Of a DNA stretch of 64,000 bases, positions 8,134-16,658 are shown one piece after another. The position numbers and the translations under genes were made by a program. The stretch lies in assembly GCF_003217475.1 (NCBI RefSeq), contig NZ_QJSP01000023.1, forward strand, positions 19,390 to 83,389. Reading direction: 5' to 3'. Positions within the stretch are counted from its first letter, which is position 1; every line of letters starts with the position of its first letter. The notes under the pieces were generated by a model, which worked only from the letters and a program-made list of their open reading frames with translations, searched no databases and was not told the origin of the DNA. Source of the DNA: Williamsia limnetica. GTDB lineage: Bacteria > Actinomycetota > Actinomycetes > Mycobacteriales > Mycobacteriaceae.

Positions 8134-9459
8134 GTGCGATTCAAGGCGAGCGACGTGGCAGCGGCAACCGGCGGCTCTCTGGCCGGACCGGACCTGGAGA
8201 TCGACGGTGCGAGCATCGACTCGCGCAGCGTCCGGCCGGGGCAGCTGTTCGTACCGATCGTCGCCGAGCGCGACGGCCACGACTTCATCCCCACCGCGCT
8301 GGACAAGGGCGCCTCGGCGTTCCTGACCGATCGCGACGGTATCGATCGCAGTGATGAGGTGGCCGCGATCGAGGTGCCCGACACCGCCCTCGCCCTCGCC
8401 GACCTGGGGCGGGCCGCGCGCAACCGCTTGAGCGGGCCGGTCGTCGGCGTCACCGGATCGGTCGGCAAGACCTCCACCAAAGATCTGCTGGCCGGTGTTC
8501 TCGCCACCACGTTGAAGACCGCCGCCAACGAACGATCCTTCAACAACGAACTCGGTCTGCCACTGACCCTGCTGGGTGCGGCGGACGACACCGAGGCGGT
8601 CGTCGTCGAGATGGGCGCGCGGGGCGTGGGACACATCGCGCTGCTGTGCGACATCGCCCGCCCGACGGTCGGCATCGTGACCAGGGTCGAAGGTGTGCAC
8701 CTCGAGTTGTTCGGTGATCTCGAGTCGGTGGCGCGGGCCAAAGGCGAACTGATCGAGGCTTTACCCCACGACGGCATCGCAGTGCTCAATGCGGACCATC
8801 CCGTGGTCGCCGCCATGGCGTCGCGGACCAGCGCCCGGGTGCTGCGGTTCGGGCTCTCCGCCGATGCCGATGTGCGGGCGGAGAACGTCCGCATGGACGA
8901 CGAACTGCGGGCCGGGTTCACGTTGCGCACCCCGTGGGGTTCGGCGGAGGTGAATCTCGCCGCCCGCGGCGAGCACCAGGTGTCCAACGCCCTGGCCGCG
9001 GCTGCTGCGGCCGGCGGCATCGGAGTCGGCGTCGAAGCGATCGCGGCAGGTCTGTCCGGTGCCTCCATCTCCGGACTGCGTATGGAACTGACCCGGACCG
9101 CCGGTGATGTCCTCATTCTCAACGACGCCTACAACGCCAACCCGACGTCGATGGCGGCTGCGCTCGACTCGCTCGCCGCACTCGCGGCCGATCGCCGGAT
9201 CGCCGTGCTGGGTGTGATGGCCGAGCTCGGCGCGTCCGCGCCCGACGAGCACCTCGCCGTCACGGCCCGGGCCCGGGCACTCGGGATCGAGGTGATCGCG
9301 GTCGGCACGGCCGACTACGGTCCCGATGCGGTGCACGTCGCGGATGTGGACGAAGCGATTGCCGCGTTGTCCGATGTACGAGCCGGAGACGCCCTGCTGG
9401 TCAAAGGTTCCCGCGTCGCCGCCCTGGAGCGGGTGGCTGCAGCCCTTTCGGGCGGCTGA
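8134..9459 (+). CDS. murF: MurF-type UDP-MurNAc-tripeptide--D-Ala-D-Ala ligase
   Basis: The 441-residue Mur ligase begins with a MurF-type N-terminal domain (IDGASIDSRSVRPGQLFVP). The P-loop GSVGKTSTKD lies near residues 107-116, the central domain includes NNELGLPLTLL and VVEMGARGVGHI, and the C-terminal domain has LNDAYNANPTSM. MurF adds D-Ala-D-Ala to UDP-MurNAc-tripeptide. No other dcw-cluster gene (murE, mraY, murD) is present here. This may be a second MurF copy paired with ddl rather than the canonical one, which cannot be decided from this window. The start is a GTG at 8134. Confidence 0.88.
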   Translation: MRFKASDVAAATGGSLAGPDLEIDGASIDSRSVRPGQLFVPIVAERDGHDFIPTALDKGASAFLTDRDGIDRSDEVAAIEVPDTALALADLGRAARNRLSGPVVGVTGSVGKTSTKDLLAGVLATTLKTAANERSFNNELGLPLTLLGAADDTEAVVVEMGARGVGHIALLCDIARPTVGIVTRVEGVHLELFGDLESVARAKGELIEALPHDGIAVLNADHPVVAAMASRTSARVLRFGLSADADVRAENVRMDDELRAGFTLRTPWGSAEVNLAARGEHQVSNALAAAAAAGGIGVGVEAIAAGLSGASISGLRMELTRTAGDVLILNDAYNANPTSMAAALDSLAALAADRRIAVLGVMAELGASAPDEHLAVTARARALGIEVIAVGTADYGPDAVHVADVDEAIAALSDVRAGDALLVKGSRVAALERVAAALSGG

Positions 9460-9466
9460 CCCGACG

Positions 9467-10600
9467 ATGACGTCCGGCCCGCCGATCGATGCTCCCGGGC
9501 GTACTGACTCCCTCACGGGAATTCGCGCGCTGGCGATGTTGCTGGTCTGCGCGACGCACGCCGGATTCTGGACCGGCAAGTACACCGACGATTTCGAGGG
9601 ATGGTTCTTCGCGCGGCTCGAGGTCGGGGTCGCGATCTTCTTTGTGCTGTCCGGCTTCCTGCTGTTCTCGCCGTGGGTACGCGCCCAGCGTGAGGGCGGT
9701 CCGAAACCTGATGTGCAGCGGTACTTCTGGCATCGCGCACGACGTATTCTGCCGGCCTACTGGCTGACTGTCCTCGGCGTCTACCTGACCTTCCTCTGGC
9801 GCGAGGACACCTCGACCCTCGGTCACGGCGTCGAGGGTTTGCTGCGCAATCTCACACTCACCCAGATCTACGGGTTCGGTCACCTGCACTCGGGACTCAC
9901 CCAGATGTGGTCCCTCGCGACCGAGGTCGTCTTCTACCTGCTGCTCCCGGTGTTCGCGTGGTTGATCTGCCGGGTGCTGTGCCGCGGGCGGTGGCGGCCG
10001 GGACTCATGATCGCGGCGGTGTCGGTACTGATGCTGATCACTCCGGCGTGGGCGATCCTCACCCACGAGGTCGACGGGATCGACGTCACGGCCCGGCTGT
10101 GGGCACCGGCATTCCTGGCCTGGTTCGCAGGCGGCATGTTGTTGGCGATCCTCGCGCAACTCGTGCACGCCTGGCACCCGTTGTTGTCCATCCTGGTGGC
10201 GATCATCGCCTTCCAGATCTCGTGCACCTCGTTGGCGGGGGAGCCGACGATCACGCCGAACACCGTGTCGGCGACCATCATCAAATCGGTGCTCTACCTG
10301 GTGATCGGTTTCTGCCTCGTCGCGCCGCTCGCCATCGGGCCGGCGGGCAACTGGTGGGACAGGGCGATGTCCCGGCCGGTGGTGGTGTGGTTCGGGGAGA
10401 TCTCGTACGAGTTCTTCCTGGTGCACGTCATCGTCATGGAACTCGTCATGGACCTGCTCGATTACCCGATCTTCACCGGTTCAGTGGTGGGGGTGTTCAT
10501 CGTCACGACAGTGTTGTCGACGCCGGTCGCATGGGCGCTGCACCGCGTCACGGCACCGCTGTGGCATCGGAAAAAGGCCTCGGTCGCCGCTGTCCGGTAA
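9467..10600 (+). CDS. Acyltransferase 3 family membrane protein (OafA/YrhL type)
   Basis: The 377-residue integral membrane protein has about ten hydrophobic helices. The N-terminal signature is LTGIRALAMLLVCATHAGF, with the conserved catalytic-type His, followed by VGVAIFFVLSGFLLF and the basic loop YFWHRARRILPAYW. Members O-acylate cell-wall sugars, lipids or antibiotics using acyl donors at the membrane. The open frame begins inside murF, but the ATG at 9467, seven bases after the murF stop, gives the proper N-terminus and suggests cotranscription with murF. The acceptor is unknown; a cell-envelope glycan is a reasonable guess given the ddl/murF neighbours. Confidence 0.88.
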   Translation: MTSGPPIDAPGRTDSLTGIRALAMLLVCATHAGFWTGKYTDDFEGWFFARLEVGVAIFFVLSGFLLFSPWVRAQREGGPKPDVQRYFWHRARRILPAYWLTVLGVYLTFLWREDTSTLGHGVEGLLRNLTLTQIYGFGHLHSGLTQMWSLATEVVFYLLLPVFAWLICRVLCRGRWRPGLMIAAVSVLMLITPAWAILTHEVDGIDVTARLWAPAFLAWFAGGMLLAILAQLVHAWHPLLSILVAIIAFQISCTSLAGEPTITPNTVSATIIKSVLYLVIGFCLVAPLAIGPAGNWWDRAMSRPVVVWFGEISYEFFLVHVIVMELVMDLLDYPIFTGSVVGVFIVTTVLSTPVAWALHRVTAPLWHRKKASVAAVR

Positions 10601-10633
10601 TACTGGATGAAAGCCCCATTTTCGGAGGACCCC

Positions 10634-11878
10634 ATGGCCCAGCACTCTGCATCCACCGCCGGCGGCGGCGCCGCGCAGATCCGCGGGTGGTGTGATCGGG
10701 CGAGGATGCCGGGTAAGCACCCAGATCTCTCGGACCCGGCCGCCATCCTGATCGCGTCCGGCTTCCTCTCCGACCAAGCCCGCGCGGTCCTGGTCCGGCG
10801 CGCCACCGCAGGTCTGGCCGTTCCCGCCATCGGCGGATTCGGTGAGCTCCGCAGGCTCCAGCGCGAGATCGCACAGCTCGAGGACCAGCTGCGCAATCCG
10901 CGGTTGCCCAGGGTCGCAGCCATCGTCGTGAAGTCGCGGGTCGTGGCCCTCGGGCGTCGCCGCGACAGTGCCCGCAACCTGGTGACCGCGTCCAAACCGG
11001 TCTTCGCCGGATCGGTTCGAGGTATCCGCCGCGAACGCCGCGAAGGACTGCACCTCGACATCAGCGAACGGGAGCGCCTGTTCAACGGATTGTTGTTCAC
11101 CCCCGCGCCGAACAGTCTCGACAACAACTACCTGCGTCGCGCAGGTGCGATGGCGGCGAGCACGGCGGCCGGGGTTCTCGGGCAGCTGTCGGACGGGCGT
11201 TCGCGCGCCGGCCAGTGGGTCGCGGACAAGGCAGCGATCATCGACGGCTCCGACGACGAGAGTGGTTCGACCGCAAAGTTCGTCGATGGCTACGAGACGA
11301 TGCTCTACATCGCAGGCAACGCCTACGACCGCATCGTCCGTTCTGCGGCCTGGCGCAGCGACCACTTCGCAGTGCAGCGATCGCAGATCAACGTGCACGC
11401 CGAACTGGCCGAGATCGCGGCCGACGTCATCAACCTGCGCACCGTCCGAATCGAGTTGGACCGGGTCCGCATCGTCGCCGAGTCAGATGCGCGCCTCGCC
11501 GAGCAGTTGCGCTCGCGGGAGGCCGAATTGCGGCCCGTGTGGTCACAGCTGATCGAACGGGTCGGTGCGTTGTGGGACGTCGCCGACGCCGTTGCCGCCG
11601 CTGCGCACGAGCTGCAGGTCCTCGACCAGGTGAACTACGCCGGCACGATCGATCTCCGTATCGACCAGCTGATCGCGAGGTCGGGGGAGCGTGAGATGTC
11701 CGCCGAGAACACCCGCCGGCTGGGTGAGCAACTCGGAGCCGGGCGCTCTCAGCTACGGGACTACCGAAACATTCTGCAGGGCAACGTCACGGGTATTCTC
11801 GGTGAGCCGGTCGACCATCCGCCTGCACCGGCTCCGGCCCGCGGTACGCCGCAGTTGCGTAAAGAAGTCGAGGGCTGA
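10634..11878 (+). CDS. Uncharacterised actinobacterial helical protein
   Basis: I do not recognise a named family. The 414-residue product is soluble, mostly alpha-helical and rich in Arg, Ala, Glu and Gln. A coiled-coil-like stretch (ELRRLQREIAQLEDQLRN) lies near residue 80, and the second half has long helices (INVHAELAEIAADVINLR and RLAEQLRSREAELRPVW). The C-terminus is Pro/Ala-rich and probably disordered. A strong GGAGG ribosome site seven to eleven bases upstream decides for the ATG at 10634 over an in-frame ATG at 10607. It follows the acyltransferase on the same strand. No signal peptide or membrane segment is seen. Confidence 0.75.
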   Translation: MAQHSASTAGGGAAQIRGWCDRARMPGKHPDLSDPAAILIASGFLSDQARAVLVRRATAGLAVPAIGGFGELRRLQREIAQLEDQLRNPRLPRVAAIVVKSRVVALGRRRDSARNLVTASKPVFAGSVRGIRRERREGLHLDISERERLFNGLLFTPAPNSLDNNYLRRAGAMAASTAAGVLGQLSDGRSRAGQWVADKAAIIDGSDDESGSTAKFVDGYETMLYIAGNAYDRIVRSAAWRSDHFAVQRSQINVHAELAEIAADVINLRTVRIELDRVRIVAESDARLAEQLRSREAELRPVWSQLIERVGALWDVADAVAAAAHELQVLDQVNYAGTIDLRIDQLIARSGEREMSAENTRRLGEQLGAGRSQLRDYRNILQGNVTGILGEPVDHPPAPAPARGTPQLRKEVEG

Positions 11879-11891
11879 TCTGCCCGCACGC

Positions 11892-12338
11892 TCAGTCTCG
11901 CCGCCATTGCTGCAGGTAACTCTTCTCCAGGTCGGTGAGTCGGCGCAGGCGCTGCTTCTCGATGTCGACCACTGCCATCTGGGTGCTCGCCACACAGGCA
12001 GGCTTGCTGTCGGGTTGGGCGTCGACGCTGCGGATCTCGTATCCGATCGTGAAGTCCACGGAACGAAATCCTTTGATCCACATGCTGATCGACAACGGGC
12101 TGTCCACGTGACGCAGCTGAGCCTGGTATCTGACCTCCACGGTCACGATCATGGCGCTCTTGATCAGTGGTGCGTATTGCTCGCCCGCGCTGATGAGCCA
12201 GGCCACCCGTGCCTCTTCCATCAGAGTGATCATGCGGGCGTGGTTGATGTGGCCGAAGGCGTCCATATCCGACCATCGCACCGGCACCTGCGCGACAAAC
12301 GCGAAAGGACGGGCGGGAGCGTTTGTCTCGTTTTGCAT
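11892..12338 (-). CDS. Acyl-CoA thioesterase, 4HBT hotdog family (YbgC/FadM type)
   Basis: This is a single hotdog domain of 148 residues. The active-site strand and loop RWSDMDAFGHINHARMITLMEEAR carries the family Asp and the following H-x-N, as in 4-hydroxybenzoyl-CoA thioesterases. The later strands (VTVEVRYQAQL, VDFTIGYEIRS) complete the fold. Members hydrolyse acyl-CoA thioesters in the cytoplasm. The frame is open to 12443, but the ATG at 12338 has a good GGAG ribosome site and begins right before the domain. The gene converges with the uncharacterised gene on its left; the mycolyltransferase genes on its right are divergent. Confidence 0.85.
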   Translation of the reverse strand: MQNETNAPARPFAFVAQVPVRWSDMDAFGHINHARMITLMEEARVAWLISAGEQYAPLIKSAMIVTVEVRYQAQLRHVDSPLSISMWIKGFRSVDFTIGYEIRSVDAQPDSKPACVASTQMAVVDIEKQRLRRLTDLEKSYLQQWRRD

Positions 12339-12549
12339 ATGCCGCATTCTCCATGGTCGTTGGCGGATGGTCGTGCGGGCAGCCCCGTGATCAGCTCCGT
12401 GGCCTGGGCGTTTGTGTCTCGGGCGACGTGGCTGCAGTTCCACACGAGCCCGACGTCGTCTGTGAGTTGGGTAAGAGGACTTTCCCTCCGGTCACTGCCG
12501 TCGGTAGCCTTCGCGTTCTACTCGTCCCACAATCCCAGGAGTTTATTTG

Positions 12550-13539
12550 ATGCGGCGTTCCTCAGGCGTGTTCCGGGTTCTCGGCACGTTCGCCGCATGC
12601 GGCGCACTGCTCGTGTCAGGTGCGGGCGTAGCCCTCGCCGAACCCACGCCTCGGGTGGCGCAGATCGAGAAGACCACCGAGGTGTCGCCGCAGCGACACG
12701 ATCTGATCGTCTCGTCGCCCGCGATGGGCGGCAAGGTCCAGATCAGCGTGCTCACCCCCGCCGACCTGAGCTATTCGCGTGGCACCCTCTACCTCCTGGA
12801 CGGGGCCGGAGCCGAGGATAAGGTCAGCGACTGGATCACCAAGGGTGGCGCGGAGAGTTACTTCGCCGACAAGGACGTCACCGTGGTCCTGCCGTCGGGC
12901 AAGGGCGCGTTCTATACCGACTGGCAAAAGCGTGACGCGGCGGTCGGCAAACCACAGTGGGAGACGTTCCTGACAAAGGAACTGCCGCCGCTGATCAACT
13001 CCACGTTCAACGGCAACGGCAACAATGCGATCGCGGGGTTGTCGATGGGCGGCCAGGCCGCGTACGCGTTGGCCTCGCGGCACCCTGGGCTCTACACAGG
13101 GGCAGGATCACTGAGCGGGTGTCCTCCCGTGACCGGCTTGGCCAACGAGGGCTACGTACGGACGACGATGGCGAAGGACGGCGGCGACGCGACCAACATG
13201 TGGGGTCCGTTCGGGTCGCCGGGCTGGGCCGCCCATGACCCGTCGAAGCGGCTCGACGCGCTCCGGGGCAAAAACCTCTACATCTCCGCTGGTTCAGGCA
13301 TCCCCGGACCGCTGGACCAGACGACCGAACTCGACGACGGCATGAGCCGTGAGCAGACGATCGCTGCCGGCGCCGCCCTCGAGATCGGGGCCTACAGATG
13401 CTCGGTGGAGTTCGCCCTCGTGATGCGGGCCCACGGAGTCGACGCGACCGAGAACTTCCGCCTCATCGGCACCCACGCGTGGCCGTACTGGGCTCAAGAC
13501 CTCAAGGCGATGTACCCGGTTCTCGCTCGCGGGCTCTAG
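12550..13539 (+). CDS. Secreted mycolyltransferase / antigen 85-like esterase, copy 1
   Basis: The protein has a signal peptide (basic MRRSSG, hydrophobic core, cleavage near GVALAEP) followed by an antigen 85 (Esterase_D) domain. Visible features are SPAMGGKVQISVL, YLLDGAGAEDKVSDW, GAFYTDWQK, the nucleophile motif GLSMGGQAAYALA and the catalytic His in GTHAWPYWAQDL. Antigen 85 enzymes transfer mycolates between trehalose monomycolate molecules or onto arabinogalactan in the envelope. The ATG at 12550 is preceded by AGGAG eight bases upstream; a TTG at 12547 is also in frame. It is a tandem paralogue of the next gene, with which it shares a near-identical 3' end. Confidence 0.88.
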   Translation: MRRSSGVFRVLGTFAACGALLVSGAGVALAEPTPRVAQIEKTTEVSPQRHDLIVSSPAMGGKVQISVLTPADLSYSRGTLYLLDGAGAEDKVSDWITKGGAESYFADKDVTVVLPSGKGAFYTDWQKRDAAVGKPQWETFLTKELPPLINSTFNGNGNNAIAGLSMGGQAAYALASRHPGLYTGAGSLSGCPPVTGLANEGYVRTTMAKDGGDATNMWGPFGSPGWAAHDPSKRLDALRGKNLYISAGSGIPGPLDQTTELDDGMSREQTIAAGAALEIGAYRCSVEFALVMRAHGVDATENFRLIGTHAWPYWAQDLKAMYPVLARGL

Positions 13540-13601
13540 TGCCAGCACGCTCCGCTCTGTAGGTTTCGCGATGAGCCGCCTGCGAGAGCGAGGACATCCG
13601 A

Positions 13602-14585
13602 GTGGGACGAAAAGTAGGCATCGGCCGTCGGCTGGGTCTCATTGCGGCGGCCGTGGCCGTGTCGCTGGCGGGTTGGCCCGGCGTGGTGGCGGCAGGTCCG
13701 GCAGCGGCGTCGGTGGAGCGGGTCGACGTCGTCGGTCCGCAGCGTCACGACCTGTCGATCAAGTCACCCGCGATGGGCCACCAGGTCCGGATCACGGTGC
13801 TGTTCCCGCGAACGTCGCAGCCGCGCGGCAGCCTGTATCTCCTCGATGGAGGCGGACGTAAAACCGGAATCAGTGACTGGATCAACGAGGCCGGCGCGGA
13901 GGGATATTTCTCTGACAAGGACGTCAACGTCGTGCTGCCCGCCGGCCAGGGTGCGTTCTACACCGATTGGGAGCGCGTCGACCCGGCCTTCGGCCGCCCG
14001 CAGTGGGAGACCTTCCTGACCGTCGAACTGCCTCCGCTCATCGACAAGCTCTACAACGGCAATGGGAACAACGCGATCGCTGGGTTGTCGATGGGTGGGC
14101 AGGCTGCCTACACGCTCGCGACCCGCAACCCGGACCGCTACACGGGTGTTGGATCGGTGAGTGGCTGTCCACTCACCACGGGGGTGCAGAACGAGGCGCA
14201 GATCCGGGCGGTCGTCGCCAGGGATGGCGGCGACGCGGCCAATATGTGGGGTAGCTGGGGTTCGGCGGGATGGGTCGACCACGATCCGGCGCGCCGGCTC
14301 GACGCCCTACGTGGCAAGAACATCTTCATCGGTGCAGGGTCAGGTGTGCCCGGGCCGCTGGATCAGAAGACCCGCCTCGACCCCGGCCGCAGCCGCCTCG
14401 AGAAGATCGCGACGGGTTCGGTGCTCGAAATCGGGGCGCGGGAATGCTCTGAGGAGTTCGCCGACCTCATGCGGGCCGACGGGCTGCAACCCTTCGAGCA
14501 CTTCCGACGTATCGGCACCCACGCCTGGCCGTACTGGGCGGAGGACCTCGAGGTGATGTATCCGGTTCTCGCTCGCGGGCTCTAG
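13602..14585 (+). CDS. Secreted mycolyltransferase / antigen 85-like esterase, copy 2
   Basis: This tandem paralogue of the preceding gene has the same architecture: signal peptide (core LGLIAAAVAVSLAGW), SPAMGHQVRITVLF, YLLDGGGRKTGISDW, GAFYTDWERVD, nucleophile GLSMGGQAAYTLA and His in GTHAWPYWAEDL. The last 27 bases of the two genes differ at one position, which suggests recent duplication or gene conversion. It starts with GTG at 13602 after a GAGAGCGAGGA purine stretch. It most likely acts outside the membrane on trehalose mycolates. Its stop codon overlaps the convergent aminotransferase stop through the palindrome CTAG. Confidence 0.87.
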   Translation: MGRKVGIGRRLGLIAAAVAVSLAGWPGVVAAGPAAASVERVDVVGPQRHDLSIKSPAMGHQVRITVLFPRTSQPRGSLYLLDGGGRKTGISDWINEAGAEGYFSDKDVNVVLPAGQGAFYTDWERVDPAFGRPQWETFLTVELPPLIDKLYNGNGNNAIAGLSMGGQAAYTLATRNPDRYTGVGSVSGCPLTTGVQNEAQIRAVVARDGGDAANMWGSWGSAGWVDHDPARRLDALRGKNIFIGAGSGVPGPLDQKTRLDPGRSRLEKIATGSVLEIGARECSEEFADLMRADGLQPFEHFRRIGTHAWPYWAEDLEVMYPVLARGL

Positions 14586-15664
14586 CGGGCGGCGCGTGCC
14601 TCGGCGAAGTCGAGGAACGTGTTGTTCTCGTGTGCCTCGGTGACCGTGACCCGGACACCCTCGCCGGCGAATGGCCGGATGATGACGCCGGCCTCGGTGG
14701 CATCGCGGGCGAATGCGATCGCGTCCTCGCCGAGATCGAGCCAGACGAAGTTGGCCTGACTCGGTGGCACCGAGTACCCGGCCTCCCGCAGTCGTCCGGT
14801 GACGCGCTGGCGCTCGGTCGCGATCGCGTCGGTGCGGGCCAGGAGTTCAGGCGCGGCATGCAGGCTGGCGATCGCCGCGGCCTGGGCCAACGAGTTGACG
14901 CTGAACGGGACGTGGACCTTCAACAGGGCGTTGGTCACCGCCGGATCTGCGACCGCGTAACCCACTCGCAGCCCGGCGAGTCCGTACGCCTTGGAGAACG
15001 TTCTCAGGACGACCAGGTTGGGGTACCGCCGGGTGAGCTCGATGGCATCGAACCGCTGCGCCTGAGAGGGCCGCAGATACTCGATGTAGGCCTCGTCGAG
15101 GGCGACCAGCACATCGGAAGGAACTCGCGCGAGAAAGGCTTCCAGGGCGTCGGCATCGACCACTGTGCCCGTGGGGTTGTTCGGATTGCAGACGAAGATC
15201 AGTCGGGTGCGGTCGGTGATGGCGTCGGCCATCGCGGGTAGGTCGTGGACGCGACCGTCGGTCAACGGCACCTGAACAGGGTTTGCGCCGGCCACCCAGG
15301 TCGCCAGGGGATAGGTCTCGAACGAGCGCCACGCGAAGAGAACCTCGTCGCCGGGCCGGGTCGCGATGGTGATCAGGTTCTGACACAGCGTGACCGACCC
15401 GCACCCGGTCTGGACGTTCTCCGGCGCGACGTCGAGGTGTTTGGCCAGCTCGCCCGTCAGCTCGACAGCGCCGTTGTCGGGGTAACGGTTGATTCCGGCG
15501 GCCGCTTCGGCGATCGCCGTCGCGACGCTCGGCAGCGGGCCAAAAGTCGTCTCGTTGCTCGCGAGCTTCAGCGCGCCGGGGATGTTCTTACCGGGGACGT
15601 ACGCGGGGACGTCGGCGAGATCGGGGCGAATGTGCGGAGTCACCTGATCCAATCTAGGCGACAC
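14582..15664 (-). CDS. HisC-like aminotransferase (histidinol-phosphate or phenylalanine aminotransferase)
   Basis: This is a class I/II PLP enzyme of about 360 residues. The HisC/Pat-type N-terminus is KLASNETTFGPLPSV. The central motifs FVCNPNNPTGT, LDEAYIEY and the PLP-lysine region LRTFSKAYGLAGLRVGYA follow, and the C-terminus has IRPFAGEGVRVTV. Related mycobacterial proteins (HisC2/Pat) act on aromatic amino acids, so either histidine or phenylalanine metabolism is possible; no his genes are nearby. The frame stays open into the tRNA-Ser gene, so the true start must be internal. The GTG at 15664 (VSPRLDQVTPHIRPDL) gives the normal family start. Confidence 0.88.
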   Translation of the reverse strand: MSPRLDQVTPHIRPDLADVPAYVPGKNIPGALKLASNETTFGPLPSVATAIAEAAAGINRYPDNGAVELTGELAKHLDVAPENVQTGCGSVTLCQNLITIATRPGDEVLFAWRSFETYPLATWVAGANPVQVPLTDGRVHDLPAMADAITDRTRLIFVCNPNNPTGTVVDADALEAFLARVPSDVLVALDEAYIEYLRPSQAQRFDAIELTRRYPNLVVLRTFSKAYGLAGLRVGYAVADPAVTNALLKVHVPFSVNSLAQAAAIASLHAAPELLARTDAIATERQRVTGRLREAGYSVPPSQANFVWLDLGEDAIAFARDATEAGVIIRPFAGEGVRVTVTEAHENNTFLDFAEARAAR

Positions 15665-15748
15665 CAAAACGCCCCCGACAAGCCGGTTTGCTCCGGCCGG
15701 TATCTGCTGTGTACTGTTTTGCTTCGGCAGTTCGAAAGGACTCCACCA

Positions 15749-15840
15749 GGAGGCGTGCCAGAGCGGCCGAATGGGACTCACTGCTAATGAGTTGTCTCGC
15801 TAAAACGAGACCGGAGGTTCAAATCCTCTCGCCTCCGCCA
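15749..15840 (+). tRNA. tRNA-Ser (GCU)
   Basis: The acceptor arms GGAGGCG (15749-15755) and CGCCTCC (15830-15836) pair perfectly and are followed by G and an encoded CCA. The anticodon arm ACTCA-CTGCTAA-TGAGT gives anticodon GCU. The long variable arm (TTGTCTCGC...ACGAGACC) is the serine class II hallmark. The T arm is GGAGG-TTCAAAT-CCTCT. Confidence 0.97.
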
Positions 15841-15872
15841 GAGCACCAGCCTGACGAAAATTTAAAAAGCAC

Positions 15873-15945
15873 GCGCCCGTAGCTCAACGGATAGAGCACC
15901 TGACTACGGATCAGGAGGTTAGGGGTTCGAATCCCTTCGGGCGCA
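15873..15945 (+). tRNA. tRNA-Arg (ACG)
   Basis: The acceptor arms GCGCCCG (15873-15879) and CGGGCGC (15938-15944) pair, with discriminator A. The anticodon arm CCTGA-CTACGGA-TCAGG gives ACG, read as ICG after deamination. The T arm contains GGTTCGAATCC. No CCA is encoded. It lies 32 bp after tRNA-Ser and is probably cotranscribed. Confidence 0.97.
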
Positions 15946-15948
15946 CAG

Positions 15949-15998
15949 AAATACGGCCTGGACCTGCACACATGTGCGGTCCGGGCCGTATTTATTTT
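15949..15998 (+). terminator. Rho-independent terminator after the tRNA pair
   Basis: AAATACGGCC (15949-15958) pairs with GGCCGTATTT (15984-15993), and the inner GGACC pairs with GGTCC, forming a long GC-rich hairpin followed by TATTTT. It sits directly after tRNA-Arg. Confidence 0.85.
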
Positions 15999-16658
15999 GA
16001 TCTGTTTTGCCTCAACTCAACACTTTGCCCTCAAATCAGCCTCAAAGCGTTGAGTGATCGCGGCAGTCGGTGTCGCCTCTGGGACATCGGCTCGGCCGCG
16101 ATGGGCTGGTCTCGGCGGTCTTCGCTGACGGTTTCCATCCGTCGCGCCGCGGACTTGCCGAGGGTGCGGGGCGCGGATCTGAGGCCTCGTTGCCAGACAA
16201 GCCCCGCGGCTTCTCCGGAGTGCAGCATCGATTGACGTTGTTTCGGGCCGAGTCGCAGAGGAGCATTGGGCCTGTCGAAGTCAACGAGCGGAATCGCGAT
16301 CTGAGGGTCTACTGTCGCCGCGGCCCGACTGGCGATCAGGACGCAACTCGCGCCGCTCGCACAGAGTCGAGTGAGCCTTCTGCGCTAAATCCAATTAGCG
16401 CAGATGGGATGCTTACTGACCTGCGGCCAACTCGCTGCTGCCGTCGCACCGGGAGTTGGGGTCGCCGCCGTGCCCGCCACGCCGCGGAAGCCTCCGTTCC
16501 GACGCGAGAGCGGTCGTCAAAACATCCAAATCAGCGCCTGAAAACAGTGGTATGACGTGGACCAACTGCTTGACGGAGTGTGATTCACGCGATACTTTGG
16601 GTCCTGAAATAGGAACGAATTGATCGTCAAGTTCGTATATATGAACAACGGAGGCGCA
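15999..16658. other. Gene-poor stretch downstream of the tRNAs
   Basis: About 660 bp without a supportable gene. Open frames exist on both strands (for example 16070-16555 plus and 16042-16284 minus), but they have no recognisable domain, no good ribosome site and Ser/Arg-rich composition typical of out-of-frame GC-rich DNA. The start (16005-16050) has several CTCAA repeats. Position beside tRNA genes is typical of old integration scars, but no attachment repeat or integrase fragment was recognised. The last 100 bp probably hold the promoter of the CoA-transferase operon. Confidence 0.4.

Noticed and set aside
16595..16612. TTTGGGTCCTGAAAT before the CoA-transferase start as a ninth operator
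   Set aside because: Only the left half-site matches; the right arm lacks GACC.
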